Positions 49,153 through 58,533 of a stretch of DNA of 64,000 nucleotides are shown in pieces. This DNA is from Betaproteobacteria bacterium (lineage in GTDB: Bacteria > Pseudomonadota > Gammaproteobacteria > Burkholderiales > SG8-39), in assembly GCA_947476535.1 (NCBI GenBank), contig CANJRC010000003.1:28034-92033 (forward strand). The letters are read 5' to 3'. Both the position numbers and the translations under genes were made by a program. The notes below the pieces were generated by a model, which was not told where the DNA came from, searched no databases, and saw nothing but the letters and a program-made list of their open reading frames with translations. The number at the start of each line of letters is the position of its first letter. Within the stretch, counting starts at the first letter, position 1.

Positions 49153-49608
49153 TTGAAGAAGCTCCTGATCGTGTATCACACCCAGGGTTCGCGCACGACC
49201 GAACTCGCCCAGGCGGCGCTCGACGGCGCGCGCGGGGTCGAGGAAACCGAGACCACGTTGAAGCGCGCCTTCGACACCACTGCAGATGACCTGCTCGCAG
49301 CGGATGCCATCCTCTTCGGCACGCCGGAGAACTTCGGCTATATGTCCGGGGCGCTCAAGGACTTGTTCGACCGGACCTTCTACGCCTGCGAGAACAAGGT
49401 CAACGGCAAGCCCTACGCGGTGTTCGTGTGCGCCGGAAACGACGGCAGCGGCGCGGTGTTCAACATCGATCGCATCTGCACCGGCTTGAAACTGAAGAAG
49501 GCGTGCGAACCGGTGGTCGCGCGCAAGGTCAACACGCCCGAGCAGGTGGAGGCCGCGCGGGAGCTTGGCGCAACGCTCGCGGCGGGCATTGCATTCGGGA
49601 TTTTCTGA
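49153..49608 (+). CDS. Flavodoxin/NAD(P)H-dependent reductase-like protein
   Basis: This short flavodoxin-fold protein of 151 residues starts KKLLIVYHTQGSRTTELAQA, the FMN phosphate-binding loop. FGTPENFGYMSGALKDLFDRTFY is the second FMN-contact region, as in WrbA-like and NADPH:FMN reductase families. The start is a TTG at 49,153. It likely shares a transcript with mtfA. The electron partner is unknown. Confidence 0.8.
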   Translation: MKKLLIVYHTQGSRTTELAQAALDGARGVEETETTLKRAFDTTADDLLAADAILFGTPENFGYMSGALKDLFDRTFYACENKVNGKPYAVFVCAGNDGSGAVFNIDRICTGLKLKKACEPVVARKVNTPEQVEAARELGATLAAGIAFGIF

Positions 49609-49687
49609 CTTGGCAGCCGGATCGGGTAAGGCCATATAATTATTATCGAATTGACAATTTGATACCGGTATGACTTGAGCTAATCAC

Positions 49688-50551
49688 CTATTTGTTATCA
49701 ATAAGAAACTCATTTACTGCAGCGACCTGGTCCTCTTGCATCAGCGTTGGCGCATGACCCACGCCGGAAAATTCAACCAGTTTCGCTTTCGGCCCGCGAT
49801 GGGTCATCGCCATCGCCGTGTCACGGGTCAAGAGGTCCGATACCGCACCCCGCACGAGCAGCGTGGGGCAGCCGATGGCATCGTAATACGGCCACAACAC
49901 GATGTCCTTGCCAGGGACTGAGGCAGCGTCGGGCGCCGCAATGGCCGGGTCGTAATGCATGCGGAACTGCCCGTCCGGATCGCGCCGAACGACGTTTCCG
50001 GTCAACGTTCTCCACTGCGCGTCGCTGTGCGGCCCGAACGGCGCGCTGACAGCGCGAACGTACCGCTCAGCCGCAGCCATATCCGTGAAGCGTGGCGCTT
50101 TCCCGATATATTCCCGAATGCGCGCGAGCGACACCGCAGTCACCACTGGGCCGACATCGTTGAGCACCAGGCGCGTGATCGGTGTGCCCGGCATGGCGGC
50201 CAGCATCATGCCGATGATGCCGCCCATCGACGTGCCGACCCAGTGAACTTCCTCCACCCCGAGCCGCGCAATCAGCGTAACCATGTCGGCGGCGTAGGTC
50301 GGCACCACGTATTCCATGGGATTGCGCAACCACTCGGACTCACCACGACCCGCCACATCCGGGCAAACCACCCGATACTGCGACGAAAGTGCCCGCGCCA
50401 GCGTGTCGAAATCGCGACCGGTGCGCGACAGGCCATGCGCACAGATCAGCACCCTCGGGTTGGCTGCATCGCCCCACTCCACGTACGCCATGCGGTGAAA
50501 TCCGCTGGGGGTAATGCAATTGACACTGGACTGGCGCGGGACTCCGGTCAT
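49688..50551 (-). CDS. Alpha/beta hydrolase
   Basis: This 287-residue alpha/beta hydrolase has the nucleophile elbow GTSMGG with Ser108, the oxyanion-side motif ICAHGLSRTGRDF, and catalytic His in GVGHAPTLM. It would hydrolyse an ester or lactone, possibly a cyclic ketone product; the substrate is unknown. The ATG at 50,551 was chosen although the frame is open for 90 codons upstream, because the longer N-terminus resembles no hydrolase. It converges on the flavodoxin-like gene across an AT-rich 79-base spacer with no clear terminator. Confidence 0.83.
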   Translation of the reverse strand: MTGVPRQSSVNCITPSGFHRMAYVEWGDAANPRVLICAHGLSRTGRDFDTLARALSSQYRVVCPDVAGRGESEWLRNPMEYVVPTYAADMVTLIARLGVEEVHWVGTSMGGIIGMMLAAMPGTPITRLVLNDVGPVVTAVSLARIREYIGKAPRFTDMAAAERYVRAVSAPFGPHSDAQWRTLTGNVVRRDPDGQFRMHYDPAIAAPDAASVPGKDIVLWPYYDAIGCPTLLVRGAVSDLLTRDTAMAMTHRGPKAKLVEFSGVGHAPTLMQEDQVAAVNEFLIDNK

Positions 50552-50880
50552 GGCAATCTTTCCGAATGTTGAAGGCCGCGAGTATATCCAGAACACATTG
50601 CCACGACAGCCAGCGACACCCGCCCGATCCGACGCACCAAACTGCGGCAGACAGCACCACCGAGGTGCGCCCCTCATCGCGAACTTCACCGATGAGGTGC
50701 ACGATGGACGGGACTGCAGCAGTGGCGGCATCGAAAATCTGAAAAGCCATGCCAAAGCCTGCTCCGGCACGGGCGTTGCTTTAGTTACCGGCAGGGTGGT
50801 CGTATCCAAGCTCCAGACCATGGAACGGCCCCCACAATTTGAGAAAACGCGAAGTTAAAGCAAACACCCCTTGCAGCAGG

Positions 50881-52317
50881 ATGGCCGGACGAATGAGCAG
50901 AACCATCTATGACGAAATGCGCGGCCTCAATGGCTCGGGCGGCAATGTCCTGCCGCACTACCGCAGCTATTGCGACTGGCTGAACGCCATGCCGCCGGAC
51001 CGGCTGGCGCAAAAGCGCAACGAAGCCGAGGTGATGTTCCATCGCCTGGGCATCACCTTCGCGGTGTATGGCGAGGAGGCCGGCGGCGAGCGGCTGATCC
51101 CCTTCGACATCATCCCGCGCATCATCCCCGCCGCCGACTGGCAACTTCTCGAGCGCGGCCTCGTGCAGCGCGTAAAGGCACTCAATCACTTCCTGCACGA
51201 CATCTATCACGGCCAGGCCATTCTCAAGCAGGGATTGATCCCCTCGGCCAAGGTGTTGGATAACGCCCAGTACCGCCCCCTCATGCAGGGCCTCAACGTG
51301 CCCGGGGATACCTATGCGCATGTCACCGGCGTGGACATCGTGTTCACCGGCCCCGGCGAGTTCTATGTGCTGGAGGACAACCTGCGGGTTCCCTCCGGCG
51401 TGTCCTACATGCTCGAGAACCGCAGGATGTTGATGCGGCTCTTCCCAGAACTGTTTTCGCGCCAGCAGATCCAGCCGGTGGAACACTATCCTGACATCCT
51501 GCTCGAGACGCTTCGCGGGGTGGCCCCGCTCGGGGTGGTCGATCCAACGGTGGCGCTGCTGACGCCGGGCGCGTTCAATTCAGCCTACTTCGAGCACACC
51601 TTCCTCGCCCAGCAGATGGGCATCGAACTGGTGGAAGGACAGGACCTGTTCGTGCGCGACAGCGCCGTGTACATGCGCACCACGCGCGGCCCGAAACGCG
51701 TCGATGTCATTTACCGGCGCATCGATGACGATTTCCTCGACCCGCGCGCCTTCCGTCCCGACTCCATGCTAGGCGTGCCCGGCCTCATGGAAGCCTACCG
51801 CGCCGGGCGCGTGACACTCGCCAACGCCGTGGGCACGGGCATCGCCGACGACAAGTCAATGTACGTGCATGTCCCCGACATGATCAAGTTCTACCTGGAC
51901 GAAGAGCCCATCCTCAAGAACGTGCCAACCTGGGAGCTGCGCAAGGCCGAAGACCGCCACTACGTGCTCGATCACCTGCCCGAATTGGTTGTAAAGGAAG
52001 TCCACGGATCCGGCGGCTACGGCATGCTCGTGGGGCCTGCCGCCACCGCCAGCCAGCGCGCGGAATTTCGCGATCGCATCATTGCCAGCCCGGAGAAATA
52101 CATCGCCCAGCCCACGCTGGCGCTGTCCACCTGCCCCACCTACGTCGACAGCGGCATTGCCCCGCGACACGTGGACCTGCGACCCTTTGTACTCTCGGGC
52201 AAGGAAACCCGCATCGTCCCCGGCGGCCTCACGCGCGTGGCGTTGAAGGAAGGCTCGCTGGTGGTCAATTCATCGCAGGGCGGCGGCACCAAGGACACAT
52301 GGGTACTGGAAGCATGA
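50881..52317 (+). CDS. Circularly permuted ATP-grasp type 2 protein (DUF404/DUF407)
   Basis: This protein of about 478 residues belongs to the circularly permuted ATP-grasp type 2 family, presumed amide-bond-forming ligases. Recognisable blocks are FPFDIIPRI-like RLIPFDIIPRIIP, NFLHDIYHGQAI, EFYVLEDNLRVPSGVSY, DVIYRRIDDDFLDP and VVKEVHGSGGYGMLVGP. The start is uncertain among 50,839 (TTG), 50,881 and 50,893. It begins a four-gene set with an alpha-E protein, Anbu and a large transglutaminase, a conserved association. The reaction is unproven; peptide or amide synthesis is the family-level expectation. Confidence 0.87.
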   Translation: MAGRMSRTIYDEMRGLNGSGGNVLPHYRSYCDWLNAMPPDRLAQKRNEAEVMFHRLGITFAVYGEEAGGERLIPFDIIPRIIPAADWQLLERGLVQRVKALNHFLHDIYHGQAILKQGLIPSAKVLDNAQYRPLMQGLNVPGDTYAHVTGVDIVFTGPGEFYVLEDNLRVPSGVSYMLENRRMLMRLFPELFSRQQIQPVEHYPDILLETLRGVAPLGVVDPTVALLTPGAFNSAYFEHTFLAQQMGIELVEGQDLFVRDSAVYMRTTRGPKRVDVIYRRIDDDFLDPRAFRPDSMLGVPGLMEAYRAGRVTLANAVGTGIADDKSMYVHVPDMIKFYLDEEPILKNVPTWELRKAEDRHYVLDHLPELVVKEVHGSGGYGMLVGPAATASQRAEFRDRIIASPEKYIAQPTLALSTCPTYVDSGIAPRHVDLRPFVLSGKETRIVPGGLTRVALKEGSLVVNSSQGGGTKDTWVLEA

Positions 52318-52345
52318 ATACTCAATCGACCATGCAGGGTGCGAC

Positions 52346-53305
52346 ATGCTGAGCCGCACCGCCAACGACCTGTTCTGGATGTCACGCCACATTGAGCGCG
52401 CCGAGAATACCGCGCGCATGCTGGATGTCACCTACCGCCTCGCGCTCCTGCCATACCGCGTCATCGAGGCCGGCGAAAAATGGGCCGAACCCTGGGCGGT
52501 GCCCCTGGTCATCACCGGGCTTGCCAGCCAGTATTACGCCAAGCACAACGAGCTCAACGCCGAGCGCGTGATGCAGTTCATGGTGTTCGACCAGAGCAAT
52601 CCGACCTCCATCCACTCTTCGCTGCAGCGCGCCCGCGAGAACGCGCGCGGCCAGCGCGGGGCCACCACCTCGGAAATGTGGGAGAGCCTGAACGCCACCT
52701 GGCTGGAGATGCGCACCCTAGACTACGCGACCATCGACGCGCGCGGGGTCAGCAATTTCTTCGATTGGGTCAAGAACCGGTCCCATCTGTTTCGCGGCGT
52801 CACCTTCGGCACCATGCTGCGCGATGAGGCCTTCAGCTTCATACGACTGGGCACCTTCCTCGAGCGCGCCGACAACACGGCGCGCATCCTCGACGTGAAA
52901 TACCACACGCTGCTGCCGTCCATCGACGACGTCGGCGGCGCGGTGGACTACTACCAGTGGGGCTCCCTGCTGCGCTCCCTGGGCACCTTCGAGTCCTACC
53001 GCAAGGTCTATCGCGACGTCATCACGCCATTCCGGATTGGAGAGCTGCTGATCCTTCGCGAGGACGTGCCGCGCAGCCTGCACGCCTGCATGAACGACAT
53101 CTACGAAATACTGCAGGGGCTATCCGAGGCCGAGCGACGCGAGCCAGAGCGCCTCGCCGGCGAAATCCATGCGCGACTCCACTATGAACGTCCGCAGCAG
53201 ATCTTCGACCTGGGCCTGCATCAATACCTGATGGACTTCCTCGACAAGATCGACGCACTCAATACCGAAATCAACAAGCACTTCCTCGCTCCCGACTACA
53301 GTTGA
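52346..53305 (+). CDS. Alpha-E domain protein (DUF403)
   Basis: This 319-residue all-helical protein of the alpha-E family contains MLSRTANDLFWMSRHIERAE at the N-terminus and a second related block, GTFLERADNTARILDVKYH near residue 168. The paired ERAxNTAR motifs (residues 18-24 and 172-179) are the family hallmark. Alpha-E proteins nearly always sit beside circularly permuted ATP-grasp and transglutaminase genes, and their activity is unknown. It starts 28 bases after the ATP-grasp gene. Confidence 0.88.
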   Translation: MLSRTANDLFWMSRHIERAENTARMLDVTYRLALLPYRVIEAGEKWAEPWAVPLVITGLASQYYAKHNELNAERVMQFMVFDQSNPTSIHSSLQRARENARGQRGATTSEMWESLNATWLEMRTLDYATIDARGVSNFFDWVKNRSHLFRGVTFGTMLRDEAFSFIRLGTFLERADNTARILDVKYHTLLPSIDDVGGAVDYYQWGSLLRSLGTFESYRKVYRDVITPFRIGELLILREDVPRSLHACMNDIYEILQGLSEAERREPERLAGEIHARLHYERPQQIFDLGLHQYLMDFLDKIDALNTEINKHFLAPDYS

Positions 53306-53384
53306 CACAGTCCACGCGCATGAAGGAACGACCGACGCATTGCGACGAACCCGCGTCGCTTTCGCCAAAACACCCGCGTGTCGA

Positions 53385-53413
53385 TTGCGGCAACCGGGAC
53401 TTTCCTCTATGCT
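53385..53413 (+). promoter_or_regulatory. Candidate sigma-70 promoter ahead of anbu
   Basis: TTGCGG and TATGCT are separated by 17 bases in the 138-base gap before the Anbu gene, whose ATG lies 31 bases further on. It could allow expression of anbu apart from the upstream ATP-grasp and alpha-E genes. Prediction from hexamer spacing only. Confidence 0.35.
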
Positions 53414-53443
53414 TTAAGCTTCACGTTCAGGAATCTCCAGTAG

Positions 53444-54220
53444 ATGACCTATTGCGTCGGCATCCTCCTGGAATCGGGCATGGTATTCGCCTCCGATTCA
53501 CGCACCAACGCCGGCGTCGATCACGTGTCGACCTTCCGCAAGATGAAAGTCTTCGAGCGACCGGGCGATCGCTCCATCGCCATCATGACCTCGGGCAACC
53601 TGTCGGTCACGCAGAATGCGCTGAACCTGCTCGAACTGCAGAGCCGTCACGACGATCCGCACGGCAACATCTGGGCCACGCAGTCACTCTTCGACGTGGC
53701 GTCGCTGCTCGGGGAGAACCTGCGCGAGGTAAGGAAACGCGATGGCGCCTACTTGCAGCAAAACAATATCGACTCCAATGCCTCGTTCATCATCGGCGGG
53801 CAGATCAAGGGCGAGCGCATGCGGCTCTTCCTCCTCTACTCGGAAGGCAACTTCATCGAGGCGACGCCCGAGACCCCCTTCTTCCAGATCGGCGAGACCA
53901 AGTACGGTCGCCCGATCATCGACAGGGTGATCAAGCCCAACTCGACCCTGATGGAGGCGGCCAAGTGCGTACTGGTGTCCTTCGACTCGACCATGCGCTC
54001 CAACGTATCGGTGGGCCTGCCCATCGACATGGCCATGTACGCGCGGGACCAGCTCCGCTTCAGCCTGCAACGACGCATTACCGAGTCCGACGCCTACTTC
54101 TCCATGATCCACACGCAATGGGGAGAAGGCCTGCGCCGCGTTTTCTCGCAACTTCCCGATCCGCAATGGAACGAGGATGGCAGCACGTCGCAGCAGTTCC
54201 AGGGCCAGATCTTCAAATAG
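53444..54220 (+). CDS. anbu: Anbu proteasome-like peptidase
   Basis: This 258-residue Ntn-hydrolase is related to proteasome beta subunits and matches the Anbu family. After removal of Met1 the nucleophile would be Thr1 (MTYCVG). Asp17 in FASDSRTN and Lys32 in FRKMKVF sit at the spacing of the proteasome triad Thr1/Asp17/Lys33. There is no propeptide. DSNASFIIGGQIKGE and SFDSTMRSNVSVGLP are further family blocks. Anbu forms open helical rings in other bacteria, and its substrate is unsettled. Its neighbours here are the conserved ATP-grasp, alpha-E and transglutaminase genes. Confidence 0.92.
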   Translation: MTYCVGILLESGMVFASDSRTNAGVDHVSTFRKMKVFERPGDRSIAIMTSGNLSVTQNALNLLELQSRHDDPHGNIWATQSLFDVASLLGENLREVRKRDGAYLQQNNIDSNASFIIGGQIKGERMRLFLLYSEGNFIEATPETPFFQIGETKYGRPIIDRVIKPNSTLMEAAKCVLVSFDSTMRSNVSVGLPIDMAMYARDQLRFSLQRRITESDAYFSMIHTQWGEGLRRVFSQLPDPQWNEDGSTSQQFQGQIFK

Positions 54221-54269
54221 CCCTCCCGGCGCGCGGCTCCCGCCCGCAGCAGAGCCATAGGGCTATGCC

Positions 54270-57200
54270 ATGACCATTCGCGTCGCCCTGCACCATGTCA
54301 CGCGCTACCAGTTCGACCGCGCCGTTGCGCTGTCACCCCACGAAGTGCGGCTGCGCCCGGCGCCACACTGCCGCACGCCCATACACAGTTACTCGTTGCA
54401 GGTGAAGCCCGAGGCACACTTCATCAACTGGCAGCAGGACGCCTACGGCAACTACATCGCACGACTGGTGTTCCCGGAGCCTTCCAGGGTGCTGGAGATC
54501 GCCGTCGACGTCGTCGCCGACATGACGGTGATCAATCCCTTCGATTTCTTCGTCGACGCCTGGGCGGAGACGTTCCCCTTTCCGTATCCGGAGCAGATGG
54601 CGACTGAACTGGCGCCTTACCTCGTGCGGGAGGCCGCGGGTCCGTTATTCGCGAAATGGCTAGAGGGCTTTCGCAAAAGCGGCTTCAAGCCGGGGATGCA
54701 GATTGTCGATTTCCTGGTGCTGATCAACCAGCGCCTGCAGTCGGAGATAAGGTACCTCGTGCGGATGGAGCCAGGCATCCAGACCCCGGACAAGACGCTC
54801 GAGGTCGGCCAGGGCTCCTGCCGCGACACCGGCTGGCTGCTGGTGCAGATCCTGCGCCACATGGGACTCGCCGCGCGCTTCGTCTCCGGATACCTCGTCC
54901 AGCTTACCGCTGATGTGAAACCTCTGGAGGGCCCCTCAGGCCCGTCTGCCGACTTCACCGACCTGCATGCATGGGCCGAGGTCTATATTCCCGGTGCCGG
55001 CTGGGTCGGACTCGATCCCACGTCCGGGTTGCTCGCGGGAGAAGGTCATATTCCGCTGGCCTCCACCGCGTTTCCGTCCAGCGCCGCACCAGTCACCGGC
55101 TTCACCGACCCCTGCGAGTCGGAACTCCAATTTGAAATGACGGTGACGCGCATCCACGAGGACCCGCGCGTCACGCGACCTTACACCGACATCCAGTGGC
55201 AGGCCATCGATGCGCTCGGCCACCAGATCGACTCGGAGCTCGATGCCGGCAATGTACGCCTGACGCACGGTGGCGAACCCACCTTCGTGTCGGTGGACAA
55301 CATGGACGGGCCGGAATGGAGCATCACCGCGCTTTCCCCCGAAAAGTGGAAGCTGGCCGAGGAGCTGGCGTGGCGGCTGTGCAATCGCTTCGCGCCGGGC
55401 GGCCTGCTCATGTACACGCAGGGCAAATGGTACCCGGGCGAGCCCGTGCCGCGATGGGCGCTGCCCATCGTCTGGCGCGCCGATGGCGCGCCGCTCTGGA
55501 AGGACACCTCGCGCATCGCGCGTGAATCTGACCGATCCGTGATCGCCAACACGGATGCCACGCGCTTTGCAGCCGCGCTGGCTGCGAGGCTTGGCCTCGC
55601 ACCGGAACACGTCATTCCCGCCTTTGAGGACCCGCTGCCGGTCCTGTACGGAGAGCACAACCTGCCCATCAACATCGACCCTGTCACGGCGAAACTTTCT
55701 GAACATGAAGAGCGCGGTCGCGTGCTGCGCGTGCTCGAGCGCGGACTGGAGCAAATGGCGGGCTACGTGCTGCCGCTACGGGCGCGCGCACAGGAATCGG
55801 GCGCGTCAAAAAGTACCGGGGACGACACGGAGACGACATGGGAGAGCTCCGCGTGGCCGCTCAAGCGCGAGCGCTTGTTCCTGCTCGCCAGCACCCTGCC
55901 CCTGGGGGTACGGCTGCCCTTGACGTCCCTTCCCGAGGTCCAGCCCGGCGATGCCGAAGCCGAGCACGACCGCGATCCGTTTTCCGAACGCAGCGACCTG
56001 CACAATGCCCATGAACAGGTCGAGAAAAAACGCCACACGCGCGGACCGCTTGCGCCACGCAAGGGGCAGCCCGCTCCCCGCGATGTGATCCGCACGGCGC
56101 TCTGCATCGAGGTCCGCCAGGGCCGGCTGTACGTATTCATGCCGCCACTCAAGCGTGCCGAGGACTTCATCAATCTTGTCGCTGCCATTGAAGTCACCGC
56201 GGCAGAACTGGGGTTTTCTCTGCGGCTGGAGGGTTACACGCCCCCCGTCGATCCACGCCTAAAGGTGCTCGCGGTTACCCCCGACCCGGGCGTGATCGAA
56301 GTCAACATCCACCCGGCGCACAGCTGGGCGGAGATGGTGGAGAACACAAACGCCATCTACGCCGATGCGCGCCAGTGCCGACTGGGCACCGAGAAGTTCA
56401 TGCTCGATGGGCGCCACACCGGCACCGGTGGCGGCAACCATGTCACGCTGGGCGGCAAGACGACGGCCGACAGCCCTTTCCTGCGCCGCCCCGATTTGCT
56501 CAAGAGCCTCATCACCTACTGGCAGAACCATCCCGCGCTGTCCTACATCTTTTCCGGACAATTCGTCGGGCCGACCAGCCAGGCACCGCGGGTCGATGAG
56601 GCGCGCGACGACAATCTCTACGAACTGGAGATCGCCTTCCAGCAGATGGACCTCATGCTGAAGTCGGGCGAGGAAAGCGCCAAACCCTGGCTGGTGGACC
56701 GGCTGTTGCGCAACCTGTTGGTGGACCTAACCGGCAACACCCATCGCGCCGAGTTTTCCATCGACAAGCTCTACTCGCCCGATGGCGCCACCGGACGACT
56801 GGGCCTGCTGGAATTTCGCGCCTTCGAGATGCCGCCGCACCCGCAGATGAGCCTCGCCCAGATGCTGCTCCTGCGAGCGCTGGTGGCGCGCTTTTGGAGG
56901 ACCCCCTATCAGGGCCGCCTCGTGTATTGGGACACCGCGCTGCATGATCGGTGGATGTTGCCGCATTTCATCGAGAACGACCTGCGCGATGTGCTGCGTG
57001 AACTGCGCTCGGCTGGCTATGCCATCGACGATGCGTGGTACGCGCCCTTTCTCGAATTCCGTTTTCCTCGCTACGGCTCGGTCGTCTATGAAGGGGTTCA
57101 ACTGGAGCTGCGCCAGGCGATCGAACCCTGGCATGTCATGGGCGAGGAGATATCAGCCGGAGGCACGGCGCGCTATGTCGACTCATCGGTCGAGCGCCTG

Positions 57201-57605
57201 CAGATCAAAGTTTCGGGCATGATCGGCACACGCCACATCGTCACGTGCAACGGCCGTGCCGCACCGCTTGCACCCAGCGGCATTCAAGGCGAATTCGTAG
57301 CCGGCATCCGCTATCGCGCCTGGAATCCGCCCTCGGCCCTGCACCCGAGCATCGGCATCCATTCACCGCTGGTGTTCGACATCGTCGACACCTGGAACAA
57401 GCACTCCATCGGCGGTTGCACCTATCACGTGGTGCACCCGGGTGGGAGAAATTACGACACCTATCCCGTCAATGCCAATGAAGCCGAAGCACGCCGTTTC
57501 GCCCGTTTCTGGGAGCACGGGCATACGCCTGGGCCCATGGAAGTCGCCCGGGAGCCCGTGAATCATGCCTTTCCGATGACCCTGGACCTGCGTCGTCTTC
57601 CATAA
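54270..57605 (+). CDS. Large transglutaminase-like protein with DUF2126
   Basis: This 1,111-residue protein begins with a bacterial transglutaminase N-terminal domain and a transglutaminase core with Cys184 (GQGSCRDTGWL), His233 (DLHAWAEVY) and Asp249 (VGLDPTSG). The rest, from about residue 300, is a long DUF2126 region with blocks VRLTHGGEPTFVSVDN, DGRHTGTGGGNHVTLGGKTT and LRALVARFWRTPYQGRLVYW. No signal peptide is seen, so it should be cytoplasmic. It follows anbu by 49 bases. Together with the ATP-grasp and alpha-E genes it suggests a system that makes, edits or cleaves amide bonds. Confidence 0.92.
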   Translation: MTIRVALHHVTRYQFDRAVALSPHEVRLRPAPHCRTPIHSYSLQVKPEAHFINWQQDAYGNYIARLVFPEPSRVLEIAVDVVADMTVINPFDFFVDAWAETFPFPYPEQMATELAPYLVREAAGPLFAKWLEGFRKSGFKPGMQIVDFLVLINQRLQSEIRYLVRMEPGIQTPDKTLEVGQGSCRDTGWLLVQILRHMGLAARFVSGYLVQLTADVKPLEGPSGPSADFTDLHAWAEVYIPGAGWVGLDPTSGLLAGEGHIPLASTAFPSSAAPVTGFTDPCESELQFEMTVTRIHEDPRVTRPYTDIQWQAIDALGHQIDSELDAGNVRLTHGGEPTFVSVDNMDGPEWSITALSPEKWKLAEELAWRLCNRFAPGGLLMYTQGKWYPGEPVPRWALPIVWRADGAPLWKDTSRIARESDRSVIANTDATRFAAALAARLGLAPEHVIPAFEDPLPVLYGEHNLPINIDPVTAKLSEHEERGRVLRVLERGLEQMAGYVLPLRARAQESGASKSTGDDTETTWESSAWPLKRERLFLLASTLPLGVRLPLTSLPEVQPGDAEAEHDRDPFSERSDLHNAHEQVEKKRHTRGPLAPRKGQPAPRDVIRTALCIEVRQGRLYVFMPPLKRAEDFINLVAAIEVTAAELGFSLRLEGYTPPVDPRLKVLAVTPDPGVIEVNIHPAHSWAEMVENTNAIYADARQCRLGTEKFMLDGRHTGTGGGNHVTLGGKTTADSPFLRRPDLLKSLITYWQNHPALSYIFSGQFVGPTSQAPRVDEARDDNLYELEIAFQQMDLMLKSGEESAKPWLVDRLLRNLLVDLTGNTHRAEFSIDKLYSPDGATGRLGLLEFRAFEMPPHPQMSLAQMLLLRALVARFWRTPYQGRLVYWDTALHDRWMLPHFIENDLRDVLRELRSAGYAIDDAWYAPFLEFRFPRYGSVVYEGVQLELRQAIEPWHVMGEEISAGGTARYVDSSVERLQIKVSGMIGTRHIVTCNGRAAPLAPSGIQGEFVAGIRYRAWNPPSALHPSIGIHSPLVFDIVDTWNKHSIGGCTYHVVHPGGRNYDTYPVNANEAEARRFARFWEHGHTPGPMEVAREPVNHAFPMTLDLRRLP

Positions 57606-57843
57606 TAACCCTAGTTTTTTCATGTGGTTGCGCATAAATGCGGGCCGCAATCTGGGCGCCAGCCCGGATTAGTTAGCTCCCCGACCAATTCCGCGCTCGA
57701 CCGTAGGACCGACTTCCGGATATCCTAATCGCGTACGGTCGTGCGATTGTGCAACCTATGACCTCACGGGGTTGCACCCTCGGCCATGACGGTGGACAAT
57801 CCGCATCCCCGCAAGTCAGTCCTGTCCTGGGAGGGAACTGAAG

Positions 57844-58287
57844 ATGGCGGCAAGCACGCTCGAAGCAGGCCAAGTTGAATCGGCAAGAATCGTAGCCGGC
57901 ATGGCTACTCTCGGGACACTCATCAGCGTCTATGGCAGCCTGGTCATCATCGATGCCTTGGTCGCGGCCATGGGTTTCAGCAGTGTGCCGTTCGACGTGG
58001 GTCCACCCATGCCGCGCAACTGGTTCCCCAATGTTCTGGTCGGCTTGTCCATCACCGGTTGCGGCTTCATCGCGCGTTTGAGTGCGTGCAAGAAAAACCT
58101 CTCGTGGGCAGCCATGCTGGGCCTGTTCCTGGCCCTTGGTGCAGTCTATGAAATCGTGCTGCTCGACAAGCTGTACGCATACGAAGGGCGTCCAGCCCTG
58201 AGCGCAACCGACGGTGTGAGCTCGCTCCAGGACCGCCTCGATCGCGCCTATAGCAGCACGCTCCGCGTTCAAATCCCGGCCCGCTAG
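57844..58287 (+). CDS. Hypothetical small membrane protein
   Basis: This 147-residue protein of unknown function has three likely membrane segments at about residues 18-45, 63-80 and 87-106. The N-terminus is short and polar, and the C-terminal tail from about 107 is soluble. GGGAGGGAA lies 7 bases before the ATG at 57,844. I do not recognise a family. It is flanked by 238 and 246 bases without other genes. It lies between the Anbu set and the pilin gene, with no sign of which it belongs to. Confidence 0.65.
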   Translation: MAASTLEAGQVESARIVAGMATLGTLISVYGSLVIIDALVAAMGFSSVPFDVGPPMPRNWFPNVLVGLSITGCGFIARLSACKKNLSWAAMLGLFLALGAVYEIVLLDKLYAYEGRPALSATDGVSSLQDRLDRAYSSTLRVQIPAR

Positions 58288-58475
58288 ACCTCTGCATCGG
58301 CGGCCTCGCCGGGCACGCCTCCGCCCACGGCCAAGTGCCCCAGCTGATCAATCGAGGCGCTAGGTGACGCAATTGATCACCCAGCCAGCCACGTCACGTA
58401 TAAATACGCCTGCTTGTGTTGCTGTATCTATTTGATTTTTAATATATAAATGTATTACTCGCATCAGACCCCCCC

Positions 58476-58489
58476 GGCCCGATCCTTGC
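58476..58489 (+). promoter_or_regulatory. Candidate sigma-54 promoter of the pilin gene
   Basis: CGGCCCGATCCTTGCT has the invariant GG (58,476-58,477) and GC (58,488-58,489) at exactly 10 bases apart, with TTGCT matching the -12 block. Transcription would begin near 58,500, about 34 bases before the pilin ATG. Many type IV pilin genes use sigma-54 with PilR, so this fits, but no PilR-site search was possible. Confidence 0.6.
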
Positions 58490-58533
58490 TCAAACTATAA
58501 GTGCGCAATCGCGCAATCATATAAAGGGAGTTC

